Shown: piece after piece, positions 23,206 to 31,211 of the stretch
Layout of the letters: each line of letters starts with the position of its first letter
How positions within the stretch are numbered: the stretch's first letter is position 1
DNA from: an uncultured Collinsella sp.
GTDB lineage: Bacteria; Actinomycetota; Coriobacteriia; Coriobacteriales; Coriobacteriaceae
Reading direction: 5' to 3'
DNA length: 32,750 bases
Assembly: GCA_902494685.1 (NCBI GenBank)
Contig: CABUUE010000001.1
Location: 1 to 32,750, forward strand
The notes under the pieces: generated by a model
Databases searched by the model: none
What the model was told of the DNA's origin: nothing
Seen by the model: the letters and a program-made list of their open reading frames with translations, nothing else
Translations under genes and position numbers: made by a program

Positions 23206-23943
23206 TTGTTAGTACTTACTGATCAGCAGACTGACGAGATGTTGAGTCGTCTAACTTCCTATTGCAAAGAGTATTCCTTGAGCGTAACTGATGTTGAGCT
23301 GAGGAAATGTATTCAGCATTTGGATTTGGTTCTAGAAACAAATAAGACAACCAATCTCACCCGTATTCTTAACGTAGAAGATGCTGCAGTACTTCATATC
23401 CTCGACTCACTTGTTTTGCTCCCCTATATCAACAAGGCTCCTGAGGGAGCTTTGCTCGATATGGGAACAGGTGCGGGCTTCCCTGGTATTCCATTAACCA
23501 TAACCACGCATCGTAAAGCTACTTATATTGACTCTGTTGGCAAGAAGGTTGATGCGGTTAATTCCTTTGTCCATGCTCTTGGATTGAAACATGCTCATGC
23601 GGTTCATGATCGTCTTGAAGAATATGCTCGAAGCCATAAGAAGCAGTTCTCTGTTGTAACCGCCCGCGCACTGGCCCCTCTACCGATTCTTGTTGAGTAT
23701 GCGGCTCCGTACCTGAAGGATGGAGGGCTATTTGTTATAACCAAGGGCAATCCTTCGGATGAGGAGCTTGCTTCCGGCATATCAGCAGCTAAGATTTGCG
23801 GCTTCACTTTGCTTCTGAATGACGCAATTGATTTGCCTGAAGGCTTGGGTCACAGGGAATTCATTCTTCTTAAGAAGAGTCATCCAGCATCCGTCTCATT
23901 GCCTCGTGCAAATGGCGTGGCAAAGAAGAATCCGCTTGCCTAG
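23206..23943 (+). CDS. rsmG: 16S rRNA (guanine-N7) methyltransferase RsmG
   Basis: The 245-residue SAM-dependent enzyme methylates G527 of 16S rRNA; in other bacteria its loss gives low-level streptomycin resistance. The SAM motif LLDMGTGAGFPGIPL is at about 83-97. Upstream TNLTRI and downstream VTARALAPLPIL are also typical. A TTG start at 23206 is chosen because AAAGGAG is 6 nt upstream; a longer in-frame TTG at 23158 would begin inside the jag terminator. Base composition falls noticeably from here through parB compared with the gyr genes. Three parS sites begin immediately after its stop codon. Confidence 0.93.
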   Translation: MLVLTDQQTDEMLSRLTSYCKEYSLSVTDVELRKCIQHLDLVLETNKTTNLTRILNVEDAAVLHILDSLVLLPYINKAPEGALLDMGTGAGFPGIPLTITTHRKATYIDSVGKKVDAVNSFVHALGLKHAHAVHDRLEEYARSHKKQFSVVTARALAPLPILVEYAAPYLKDGGLFVITKGNPSDEELASGISAAKICGFTLLLNDAIDLPEGLGHREFILLKKSHPASVSLPRANGVAKKNPLA

Positions 23944-23944
23944 A

Positions 23945-23960
23945 TGTTTCACGTGAAACA
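23945..23960. promoter_or_regulatory. parS: parS site 1
   Basis: TGTTTCACGTGAAACA is a perfect 16-bp palindrome and an exact match to the widespread bacterial parS consensus. It starts 1 bp after the rsmG stop codon and is the expected ParB nucleation site. Confidence 0.97.
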
Positions 23961-23983
23961 TAATGGATACTAACAACTTGCAG

Positions 23984-23999
23984 TGTTTCACGTGAAACA
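23984..23999. promoter_or_regulatory. parS: parS site 2
   Basis: This is a second exact copy of the parS 16-mer, 23 bp after the first. Confidence 0.97.
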
Positions 24000-24022
24000 T
24001 GGCGGTTGATATCGATTCGGAA

Positions 24023-24038
24023 TGTTTCACGTGAAACA
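24023..24038. promoter_or_regulatory. parS: parS site 3
   Basis: This is a third exact copy of the parS 16-mer, again 23 bp after the previous one and 39 bp before parA. The even 39-bp repeat period places all three on a similar helical face. The cluster may also let ParB repress the parAB promoter. Confidence 0.97.
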
Positions 24039-24077
24039 TCCTCCGTTTGACAGCTTTAATACACACCAGGAGGGACC

Positions 24078-24878
24078 GTGGGATTTCGCGACGTTAAGCG
24101 TTCTAAGAGCGCAAAAGACACGCGTATCATTGCAATCATCAATCAAAAAGGCGGCGTCGGTAAGTCAACGACGGCTGTAAACCTTGCAGCAGCACTGGGT
24201 GAGCAGGGTCGTAAGACATTGATTGTCGATTTTGATCCGCAGGGAAACAGCACCAGTGGATTCGGAATTGAAAAAGAAGACCTTGATCAATGCATCTATG
24301 ATGCATTGTTGAATGATGTGCCGGCAGAATCGCTTGTTCTTGATACAAATTGTAAAAAGGTATTCGTTATTCCGGCTACAATTCAACTTGCAGGCGCGGA
24401 AATTGAGCTCGTAAGCGCAATTGCTCGTGAAACCCGCCTCAAAGATTTGCTTGAGCCGATTCAGGACGAGTTTGACTTTATTTTCATTGACTGTCCTCCT
24501 TCGCTCGGCCTGCTTACTATCAACGCTTTGACTGCAGCAGACAGCGTTTTGATTCCGATCCAGTGCGAATATTACGCACTCGAGGGCGTTACGAAGCTGC
24601 TTGAGTCAATGAAGATGGTCAAATCACGGCTGAACAAGGGCTTAGACACCTATGGTGTGCTTATGACCATGTATGACTCGCGTACTTCACTATCGAATCA
24701 GGTTGTTGAGGAGGTTCAATCGTACTTTGGTGATAAGGCGTTTAAGACGCTAATCCCCCGTACGGTTAAAATCTCCGAAGCTCCGTCTTTTGGAGAACCG
24801 GTAATTACCTATGCACCTCAAAATAAGGGTGCAAAAGCATATATGAACCTTGCAAAAGAGGTGATCAAGCGTGCCTAG
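24078..24878 (+). CDS. parA: Chromosome-partitioning ATPase ParA (Soj)
   Basis: The 266-residue ATPase moves or positions origins together with ParB bound to parS. The deviant Walker A motif is KGGVGKSTT (24-32) with the signature lysine, VDFDPQGN follows at about 50-57, and Walker B is FIFIDCPPSLG. The GTG start at 24078 has AGGAGG (24068-24073) 4 nt upstream. A short basic N-terminal stretch (about 14 residues) precedes the ATPase fold. Its 3' end overlaps parB by 8 bp. Confidence 0.97.
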   Translation: MGFRDVKRSKSAKDTRIIAIINQKGGVGKSTTAVNLAAALGEQGRKTLIVDFDPQGNSTSGFGIEKEDLDQCIYDALLNDVPAESLVLDTNCKKVFVIPATIQLAGAEIELVSAIARETRLKDLLEPIQDEFDFIFIDCPPSLGLLTINALTAADSVLIPIQCEYYALEGVTKLLESMKMVKSRLNKGLDTYGVLMTMYDSRTSLSNQVVEEVQSYFGDKAFKTLIPRTVKISEAPSFGEPVITYAPQNKGAKAYMNLAKEVIKRA

Positions 24879-25776
24879 TGTAAAGAAACGTGGCGGATTG
24901 GGACGTGGGCTCAATGCTTTGGTCTCAGAGGCCGAGTATGAGACCGGCGGTTCGGCTGCATCGGCTTCAAATGCCGCATCTGAAACAAAACTACCTATTG
25001 AGGATATCGTTCCCAACCCTAATCAGCCGCGAATTCACTTTAACGAAACTGAACTTCGCGAGTTGAGCGAGTCAATCCAAGAACATGGCGTTTTGCAGCC
25101 GCTTTTGGTTCGCAAGCATGGAAACGGCTATGAGATCATCGCTGGTGAGCGTCGTTACCAGGCGTCAAAGCTTGCTGGCCTTGAAGAATTGCCAGTCATC
25201 ATTAAAGAGGTAAATGATGAAGAGATGCTGGCTCTTGCTCTTATCGAAAACCTTCAGCGTTCTGATCTGAATCCCGTCGAAGAGGCTAAGGGCTATCGCC
25301 AACTCATTGATGCCAGCGGGATGACCCAGGAGGCATTGTCGAAGGCAGTAAGCAAGTCACGCTCTGCAATTACAAACTCGCTGCGTCTTCTCGATCTCCC
25401 CGAAGTAGTTCAGCAGATGATTTTTGAGGGCAAACTTACTGCTGGTCATGCACGTGCGATTCTTGCAGTTCCCTATGAGGACGCGCGTATTCGACTTGCA
25501 GAGAAAGTTGTTGCGGAGGGCCTTTCCGTAAGAGCGACAGAAAATCTTGCTCCGTTGTTTTCTGCCGGAGAGACACCTAAAACGCCTAGACCTGCAACGC
25601 CTCAGTCTTTTAAAAAGGCTGCCCGTGTGCTTCGTCAGGTATTTAATACCAACGTGCGTGTGAAGAGCTCGCGTGGAAAGAATAAGATTGAGATTGAGTT
25701 TAAAGACGAGGAAGAGCTCTCTCGTATTCTTGGCGAAATGATTCAGTTTGATCAAGGAGGCCAGGATGAGGAATAA
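24871..25776 (+). CDS. parB: Chromosome-partitioning protein ParB (Spo0J), parS-binding CTPase
   Basis: The 301-residue protein loads on the three parS sites upstream of parA and spreads as a CTP-dependent clamp. The N-terminal KKRGGLGRGLNALV contains the ParA-stimulating arginine-rich peptide. The CTP-binding motif is GERRYQA (92-98), ENLQRSDLNPVEEA follows, a helix-turn-helix is at about 153-180, and a C-terminal dimerisation segment ends the protein. The GTG start at 24871 overlaps the parA stop. The 3' end overlaps the next small ORF by 11 bp. Confidence 0.97.
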   Translation: MPSVKKRGGLGRGLNALVSEAEYETGGSAASASNAASETKLPIEDIVPNPNQPRIHFNETELRELSESIQEHGVLQPLLVRKHGNGYEIIAGERRYQASKLAGLEELPVIIKEVNDEEMLALALIENLQRSDLNPVEEAKGYRQLIDASGMTQEALSKAVSKSRSAITNSLRLLDLPEVVQQMIFEGKLTAGHARAILAVPYEDARIRLAEKVVAEGLSVRATENLAPLFSAGETPKTPRPATPQSFKKAARVLRQVFNTNVRVKSSRGKNKIEIEFKDEEELSRILGEMIQFDQGGQDEE

Positions 25777-26020
25777 GATTTTAACAGCGATTGCATTGGC
25801 GACGACTGTCGCAGCTGGTGCCTTTGCCGGCTATAAGATCGCGACAGACGATGAACTTCGAGGTCGTTTGCTTCGTGGTGCGCAAGATATCGTCGATACT
25901 TCCAAAAAGAAAATGGATGTCATGACCGAAGATGTTGCCATACGTACTGCTCAGGTAACGAAGAATCCCAAGATTAATCAAGGTTGGGTTAGTAACCAAT
26001 GGGAAAATGTAGGCTATTAG
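25766..26020 (+). CDS. Small membrane-anchored protein coupled to parB, function unknown
   Basis: This 84-residue ORF starts at ATG 25766 inside the end of parB, with AAGGAGG (25754-25760) 5 nt upstream. That excellent ribosome-binding site supports real translation. Residues about 5-26 (ILTAIALATTVAAGAFAGYK) form one hydrophobic segment with small residues, as in YtxH-like anchors. The remainder is charged and probably helical, with DELRGRLLRGAQDIVDTSKKK, and ends in VSNQWENVGY. I do not recognise a named family; a YtxH-like resemblance is weak. Its coupling to parB suggests a role near the membrane in partitioning, which is inference. Its stop codon lies in the second TTAGGTACCTAA palindrome. 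Confidence 0.82.
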   Translation: MRNKILTAIALATTVAAGAFAGYKIATDDELRGRLLRGAQDIVDTSKKKMDVMTEDVAIRTAQVTKNPKINQGWVSNQWENVGY

Positions 26021-26028
26021 GTACCTAA
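26017..26028. promoter_or_regulatory. 12-bp perfect palindrome after the parB-coupled ORF (copy 2)
   Basis: This is identical to the palindrome at 22513-22524, including the following C. It spans the stop codon of the small ORF and lies 20 bp before the terminator stem. Confidence 0.5.
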
Positions 26029-26048
26029 CAATTACTCAGCATATTTTG

Positions 26049-26090
26049 AGGGGCCCTTGTCTAATTCATGAGACAAGGGCCCCTTATTTT
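26049..26090 (+). terminator. Intrinsic terminator of the parAB operon
   Basis: A 14-bp stem (26049-26062 with 26071-26084, 8-nt loop) is followed by TATTTT. It lies 28 bp after the stop of the small ORF. Confidence 0.88.
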
Positions 26091-26145
26091 GGCCGTAAAA
26101 CATGGGACAGGTAGCAGCATATTCAAAATTAAGGACAATAAATGA

Positions 26146-26182
26146 AACGACCCCGGTTGCATATTCTGCAACCGGGGTCGTT
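26146..26182 (-). terminator. Terminator-like hairpin downstream of rlmN
   Basis: A perfect 16-bp stem (26146-26161 with 26167-26182) surrounds a 5-nt loop, 38 bp beyond the rlmN stop. On the minus strand it is followed by a broken T-rich tail (TCATTTATT). It probably ends rlmN and insulates it from the parAB operon. Confidence 0.75.
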
Positions 26183-26185
26183 CGA

Positions 26186-26201
26186 TGTTTCACATGAAAC
26201 G
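26186..26201. promoter_or_regulatory. Degenerate parS-like site next to rlmN
   Basis: TGTTTCACATGAAACG differs from parS at two of 16 positions. It lies 2.1 kb from the perfect parS cluster, in a non-coding gap. It may be a weak ParB site or a decayed copy. Confidence 0.45.
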
Positions 26202-26219
26202 TTTTGGGGTGCGACTCCC

Positions 26220-27272
26220 CTATGCGTTCTTCTGAACTTTGAAGCGCTGCTTCAGCTGTCCGCAAGCGGCGTCAATATCGTTACCACGGGAGTTACGAAT
26301 CGTGGTCTCGATGCCACGGGACTCAAGACGACGCTGAAGATCCTCAACCTTATGAATCGGCGACGGCTTGAGCGGGCTGCCCTCGATGTCGTTAAGCTGA
26401 ATGAGGTTAACGTGGCATAGCGTTCCCTCGCAGAAGTCACAGAGCGCCTGCATCTCGGGATTCGTATCGTTGACGCCTTCGATCATTGCATACTCATAGG
26501 TCGGGCGGCGGCCAGTCTTCTCGGTGTAGAGCTGAAGCGCTTCGTGAAGGCGAAGCAGCGTGTACTTCTTAACACCGGGCATGAGCTTATTGCGCGTCGG
26601 CTGGATGGCGGAATGCAGGGAAACAGCAAGCGTGAATTGCTCGGGGATGTCGGCAAATTTGCGAATACCGGGAATAACGCCGCTGGTAGAGACGGTGAGG
26701 TGACGAGCGCCGATACCGATGCCGTCGGGGTCGTTGAGGATTCGCAGCGCCTTGAGAACCTCGTCGTAGTTGGCAAACGGCTCGCCCTGGCCCATGAAGA
26801 CAACGCTCGTGGCGCGCTCGCCAAAGTCGTTGGATACATGAAGTACCTGGTCGACGATCTCTTGAGCGGTCAGAGAACGCTTAAGGCCGTTGAGACCGGT
26901 AGCGCAAAAGGCGCAGCCCATGCCACAGCCTGCCTGGGTGGAAACGCAGACGGAAAGCTTGTTGCGACGGGGCATGCCGACGGTCTCGACGGAAATGCCG
27001 TCGTGGTACTCGAGCAGGTACTTGCGAGAGCCATCTTTGGAAACCTGCTTGGTGAGTTCAGCCGGCGTGTCAAAGGCAAAAGCCTCTTTAAGCTGCTCGC
27101 GGAAAGCCTTGGGAAGGTTGGTCATGTCGTCAAACGAACAAACGTTCTTCTCAAAGACCCATTCGATGAGCTGTTTTGCGCGGAAGGCGGGCTGGCCAAG
27201 CTCGGCCACGAGCTCGCGAATATCGTTTTGGCTCAAGTCGCGAATGTCCTGAGATTTAGTCCTGGGATTCAT
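26220..27272 (-). CDS. rlmN: Dual-specificity 23S rRNA/tRNA adenine-C2 methyltransferase
   Basis: The 350-residue radical-SAM enzyme makes m2A2503 in 23S rRNA and m2A37 in some tRNAs. The CxxxCxxC cluster motif is Cys116, Cys120 and Cys123 in QAGCGMGCAFCATG. The intermediate-forming Cys near the end is Cys337 in DIDAACGQL. MGQGEPFANYD and STSGVIPGI are also typical. The ATG at 27272 has AAAGG at a good distance. It is transcribed divergently from ddl, with only 85 bp between them. Confidence 0.96.
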   Translation of the reverse strand: MNPRTKSQDIRDLSQNDIRELVAELGQPAFRAKQLIEWVFEKNVCSFDDMTNLPKAFREQLKEAFAFDTPAELTKQVSKDGSRKYLLEYHDGISVETVGMPRRNKLSVCVSTQAGCGMGCAFCATGLNGLKRSLTAQEIVDQVLHVSNDFGERATSVVFMGQGEPFANYDEVLKALRILNDPDGIGIGARHLTVSTSGVIPGIRKFADIPEQFTLAVSLHSAIQPTRNKLMPGVKKYTLLRLHEALQLYTEKTGRRPTYEYAMIEGVNDTNPEMQALCDFCEGTLCHVNLIQLNDIEGSPLKPSPIHKVEDLQRRLESRGIETTIRNSRGNDIDAACGQLKQRFKVQKNA

Positions 27273-27287
27273 GGAAGCCTTTCGATT

Positions 27288-27317
27288 TTGGGGAAACGTA
27301 GAGGGTATCGCTACAAT
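27288..27317 (+). promoter_or_regulatory. Possible promoter of ddl
   Basis: TACAAT (27312-27317) lies 18 bp after a weak TTGGGG and 40 bp before the ddl start. Only the -10 element is convincing. Confidence 0.4.
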
Positions 27318-27357
27318 ATGGTATCAGCTGCTGAAATTATAGAGGAGGAGTCTGACC

Positions 27358-28323
27358 ATGCCGGGTAAAAGCCTAGAGAACATGCACGTAGCGGTCTTGG
27401 CGGGCGGTCATTCCGCTGAGCGCGAGATCTCGCTCAATTCGGGAAAGAACGTCGTGGTTGCCTTGAAGGAGGCCGGCTACACTTCGGTGGAGCTGCTCGA
27501 CACGGCTGCCGATGATTTTATGGTAACCATGGCGACCGGCGGCTTTGACGTGGCGTTTATCGCCATGCACGGTGCCGGCGGCGAGGATGGCGCCATGCAA
27601 GGCGCCATGGAGACCCTGGGTATCCCCTACACGGCTTCGGGCGTGCTTGCCAGCGCCTGCGGTGCCGACAAGGAGGTCTCTAAGCTCCTGTACGCCAAGG
27701 CGGGCATTCCCATTGCCCCCGGCCTTGCGCTCGAGGTGGGCGATGAAGTCGATATCGATCATATCGTCGAGGTTTGTGGCGAGCGCTGCTTTGTGAAGCC
27801 GGCCGTCAACGGTTCCAGCTATGGCATTTCCCTGGTCCATGAGCCCTCCGAGCTGCCCGCGGCAATCGCCAAGGCGTTTGAGTACGGCGACAAAGTGCTG
27901 GTCGAGAAGTGCATCGAGGGTACCGAGATCACCGTCGGCGTATACGGCGAAGATGACGTGCGCGCTCTGCCGATTGTCGAGATTCGTAAGCCCGAGGACT
28001 GCGAGTTCTACGATCTGGACGTGAAGTATGTCGACCCTACGGACATCCATCGCATTCCGGCGCAGATTTCACCCGAGAATTACGCTCGTGCCCAGGAGCT
28101 TGCCTGTGCTGCTCACAAGGCCCTCGGTTGCCTGGGTATCTCGCGCAGCGACTTTATCGTGAGTGAGGACGGCCCCGTTATCCTCGAGACCAATACCATT
28201 CCCGGCATGACCGATACGTCGCTGTATCCGGACGAGATCCGCCACACCGACGACATGACGTTCCCGCGGGTCTGTGACAGCCTGATCCGTATGGGCCTTC
28301 GTCGAGCGGGCATTGCATGCTAA
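27358..28323 (+). CDS. ddl: D-alanine--D-alanine ligase
   Basis: The 321-residue ATP-grasp enzyme makes the D-Ala-D-Ala dipeptide of peptidoglycan precursors. Motifs in order: GGHSAEREISLNSG (about 16-29), MHGAGGEDGAMQG (about 70-82), KPAVNGSSYGIS (about 147-158), the omega-loop EFYDLDVKY, and ETNTIPGMTDTSLYP. The omega-loop tyrosine that favours D-Ala over D-lactate is kept, so this is not a VanA-type ligase. The ATG at 27358 is preceded by GAGGAGGAG. It overlaps the next gene by 7 bp. Confidence 0.96.
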   Translation: MPGKSLENMHVAVLAGGHSAEREISLNSGKNVVVALKEAGYTSVELLDTAADDFMVTMATGGFDVAFIAMHGAGGEDGAMQGAMETLGIPYTASGVLASACGADKEVSKLLYAKAGIPIAPGLALEVGDEVDIDHIVEVCGERCFVKPAVNGSSYGISLVHEPSELPAAIAKAFEYGDKVLVEKCIEGTEITVGVYGEDDVRALPIVEIRKPEDCEFYDLDVKYVDPTDIHRIPAQISPENYARAQELACAAHKALGCLGISRSDFIVSEDGPVILETNTIPGMTDTSLYPDEIRHTDDMTFPRVCDSLIRMGLRRAGIAC

Positions 28324-31211
28324 TCGAGGACGCGGTTTCGTCAGGAACGCCGCAGTTTGTCATCGACTCCTATGCCACGCTTGCCGAACGCGCCAAAACG
28401 CAGTCCTTCGGCCTTATCGAGGAAGATGTGATCGTCCTCGATACCGAGACCACAGGTCTTTCGGTGCAGGACAACGAGCTGATCGAGATCTCGGCGGCCC
28501 GTCTTTCGGGCCGCGAGATCGTCGACCGCTTCGATACCTTCGTGCATCCCAAGCAGCTGATTCCCGCCGAGATTACCGAGCTCACGAGCATTACAAATAC
28601 CGATGTGGCAGATGCCCCGTCGGCCGTTGAGGCCGTCGCCGCTCTCGCCGATTTTGTCGGTGGTTGCCCGGTGATCGCACATAACGCCACGTTCGACCGC
28701 TCGTTTATCGAGTCGGTCAAAGGCGGCGTCAACGTGAGCGATATTTGGATCGATTCGCTGGCACTGTCGCGCATCGCGCTTCCGCGCCTGGCCTCGCACA
28801 AGCTGTCTTTTATGGCCGATCTGTTTGGCTGTGACTCGGTATCACACCGTGCCAATGCCGACGTCGACGCCCTGTGTGGCGTATGGCGCGTGTTGCTCGT
28901 GGCACTCACCGACTTGCCCCAGGGCCTCATGGCGCGCCTAGCCGACATGCATCCGGACGTGCCTTGGTCCTATCGTCCAATCTTCTCATTCTTGGCGGGG
29001 CAGAACCCTGGTTCTATCTTCTCTCTCAGCGCCGCTCGTGCTGACGTTCTCAAGGCCGATCGCGCCGACGATCGGGTGGACGCCGACGAACTGCCGGTAC
29101 TCAAGATGCCGAGTCGTGAGGAGATTGAGGCAGACTATGCGCCAGGTGGCCTGGTCAATCGCATGTACCCCACTTACGAGCCGCGTGATGAGCAGATCGC
29201 GATGGCGCTCGAGGTCCGCGATGCGCTGGTCACGGGCACTCATCGTGTAATTGAGGCGGGCACGGGCGTCGGCAAATCGATGGCCTATCTGGTACCTTTT
29301 GCCGAGGCAGCGCGCCGTAACAACATCACGGTTGGTATTGCGACCAAATCGAACAATCTTGCCGACCAGCTCATGTACCATGAGCTGCCAAAACTTGCCG
29401 AGCAACTGGACGGTGGTCTGTCATTTTGCGCTCTCAAGGGGTATGACCACTATCCGTGCCTGCGCAAGCTTGAGCGCATGAGCCGCGGCCAGGTCGAGAT
29501 TACCACCAAGCGCGATCCGGCGGACACGCTCACGGCGGTCGCGGTCATTATGGCGTACGTCTGCCAATCAGCCGATGGCGACCTCGACTCGCTTGGCATT
29601 CGGTGGCGCAGCGTCAACCGCCCCGACTTTACGACGGCCTCGCGCGAGTGTGCTCGTCGCCTCTGCCCGTTTTTCCCTGATAAATGTTTGGTCCACGGTG
29701 CTCGCCGTCGTGCGGCGCATGCCGATGTGGTGGTCACCAACCATTCCCTGCTGTTCCGCAATGTCGCGGCCGAGGGCAGGATTTTGCCTCCGATTCGTCA
29801 TTGGGTAATCGACGAGGCTCATTCTATCGAGCGCGAGGCGCGCCGTCAGTGGGCGCGCGTGGTGTCGGCGGACGAATCACGCGTTCTGTTTGAGCGCCTG
29901 GGTGGCTCGAGCACCGGTGCGCTAAGCCAGGTCTCCCGTGATTTGGCAACCTCCGAGGGCTCTACGCTCTATTTGGGCCTTACTGCCAAGGCGACGTCGA
30001 CGGTTGCGCGCGCGAGCATGGCAATCGCCGACGTGTTCGATGGCGTTCGCGAGCTCGGCAGCCGTGCCCGTGGGGGTTATGACAATGCCAATCTATGGAT
30101 TGGCCCCGAGCTGCGCGAATCTGACGACTGGCATGATTTCTTACAGTCGGCCTACACTGCCATCGACGCATTGGAACAAGCTGACAAGAGCGTCGACGCG
30201 CTGGTGCAAGCCGTCGCCGCCGACAAGCCCGAGGTTGTTGTCGACCTGGGCGATATTTCGCGCCGCCTGCACGAGCTGACCGAGAACCTCAAGCTCATCA
30301 TTGATGGCACCGATGAACACTACGTGTATTCGCTGCAAGTCAATCGCAGGCTGCGTGCCGGCGGAGAGTCAATGACCGCAGAGCGCATCGACATTGGCGA
30401 GGCCTTGGCAACCGAGTGGCTGCCCGAGGTTCACACGGCTATCTTTGCCTCGGCGACCATGACGGTGTCCAAAAGCTTTGAACACTTTAACCACGCGGTC
30501 GGTCTCGATCGCATCGGTGCTTCAACATCCTCATCGTTGCACTTGGACTCGAGCTACGACTTCGATTCGAACATGGCTGTAGTCGTTGCGGGCGATATCC
30601 CCGATCCGCGCGATCGCGAGAGCTATCTTACGGCGCTCGAGCGCGTGCTGGTCGACGCCCATCTTGCCATGGGCGGATCGGTGCTCACACTGTTCACCAA
30701 TCGGCGCGACATGGAAGACCTGTACGCCCGCGTTGAGCCCAAGATGGCCCGTGCGGGTCTGGAGCTCAACTGCCAGCAGCGCAACTCATCTCCTCGTCGC
30801 CTGCGCGACCGGTTTATCAACGAGCCGACCTCGTCGCTTTTTGCGCTTAAGGCCTTCTGGGAGGGGTTTGACGCCAGCGGCGAGACGCTGCGTTGCGTCA
30901 TCATTCCCAAGCTGCCGTTCTCGAGCCCCACGGACCCGCTCTCGTGCGAGCGCAACCTGCGCGAAGACCGCGCTTGGGCGCGCTATTCGCTGCCCGAGGC
31001 GGTGCTCGAGGTTAAGCAGGCGGCCGGCCGCCTTATCCGCTCGTCGACCGATTGCGGCGTGCTGATTCTGGCCGACCCGCGCCTGGTGACGAAGGGCTAC
31101 GGAAAGAAGTTCTTAACGTCGCTGCCCACGAGCTCCTACCAGCGCATCGAATCGGCGCAGATCGGTCACTATCTGCAACTGTGGCGCGCACGTCACGAGC
31201 GGCGGCGCTAA
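28317..31211 (+). CDS. dinG: DinG-family helicase fused to a DnaQ-like 3'-5' exonuclease domain
   Basis: The 964-residue protein begins with a DEDD-type exonuclease domain (about 36-200): LDTETTG with D42 and E44, IAHNATFD, and HRANADVDA. A superfamily-2 XPD/DinG-type helicase follows. Walker A is AGTGVGKS (314-321), with Lys320, and the DEAH box is 499-502. Four cysteines at 381, 445, 450 and 457 are spaced like an iron-sulphur cluster site. Motif VI-like QAAGRLIRS is near the C-terminus. The family unwinds forked or recombination intermediates; such fused forms are common in Gram-positives. The start overlaps ddl by 7 bp. Its stop codon overlaps the stop of the convergent WYL gene. Confidence 0.93.
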   Translation: MLIEDAVSSGTPQFVIDSYATLAERAKTQSFGLIEEDVIVLDTETTGLSVQDNELIEISAARLSGREIVDRFDTFVHPKQLIPAEITELTSITNTDVADAPSAVEAVAALADFVGGCPVIAHNATFDRSFIESVKGGVNVSDIWIDSLALSRIALPRLASHKLSFMADLFGCDSVSHRANADVDALCGVWRVLLVALTDLPQGLMARLADMHPDVPWSYRPIFSFLAGQNPGSIFSLSAARADVLKADRADDRVDADELPVLKMPSREEIEADYAPGGLVNRMYPTYEPRDEQIAMALEVRDALVTGTHRVIEAGTGVGKSMAYLVPFAEAARRNNITVGIATKSNNLADQLMYHELPKLAEQLDGGLSFCALKGYDHYPCLRKLERMSRGQVEITTKRDPADTLTAVAVIMAYVCQSADGDLDSLGIRWRSVNRPDFTTASRECARRLCPFFPDKCLVHGARRRAAHADVVVTNHSLLFRNVAAEGRILPPIRHWVIDEAHSIEREARRQWARVVSADESRVLFERLGGSSTGALSQVSRDLATSEGSTLYLGLTAKATSTVARASMAIADVFDGVRELGSRARGGYDNANLWIGPELRESDDWHDFLQSAYTAIDALEQADKSVDALVQAVAADKPEVVVDLGDISRRLHELTENLKLIIDGTDEHYVYSLQVNRRLRAGGESMTAERIDIGEALATEWLPEVHTAIFASATMTVSKSFEHFNHAVGLDRIGASTSSSLHLDSSYDFDSNMAVVVAGDIPDPRDRESYLTALERVLVDAHLAMGGSVLTLFTNRRDMEDLYARVEPKMARAGLELNCQQRNSSPRRLRDRFINEPTSSLFALKAFWEGFDASGETLRCVIIPKLPFSSPTDPLSCERNLREDRAWARYSLPEAVLEVKQAAGRLIRSSTDCGVLILADPRLVTKGYGKKFLTSLPTSSYQRIESAQIGHYLQLWRARHERRR

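Noticed and set aside
23945..24038. Regularly spaced repeats resembling a short CRISPR array
   Set aside because: The units are perfect 16-bp parS palindromes next to parA and parB, and no cas genes are present.
27358..28323. Ddl as a D-lactate (vancomycin-resistance) ligase
   Set aside because: The omega-loop tyrosine in DLDVKY typical of D-Ala-D-Ala ligases is present, and no vanH or vanX genes are nearby.
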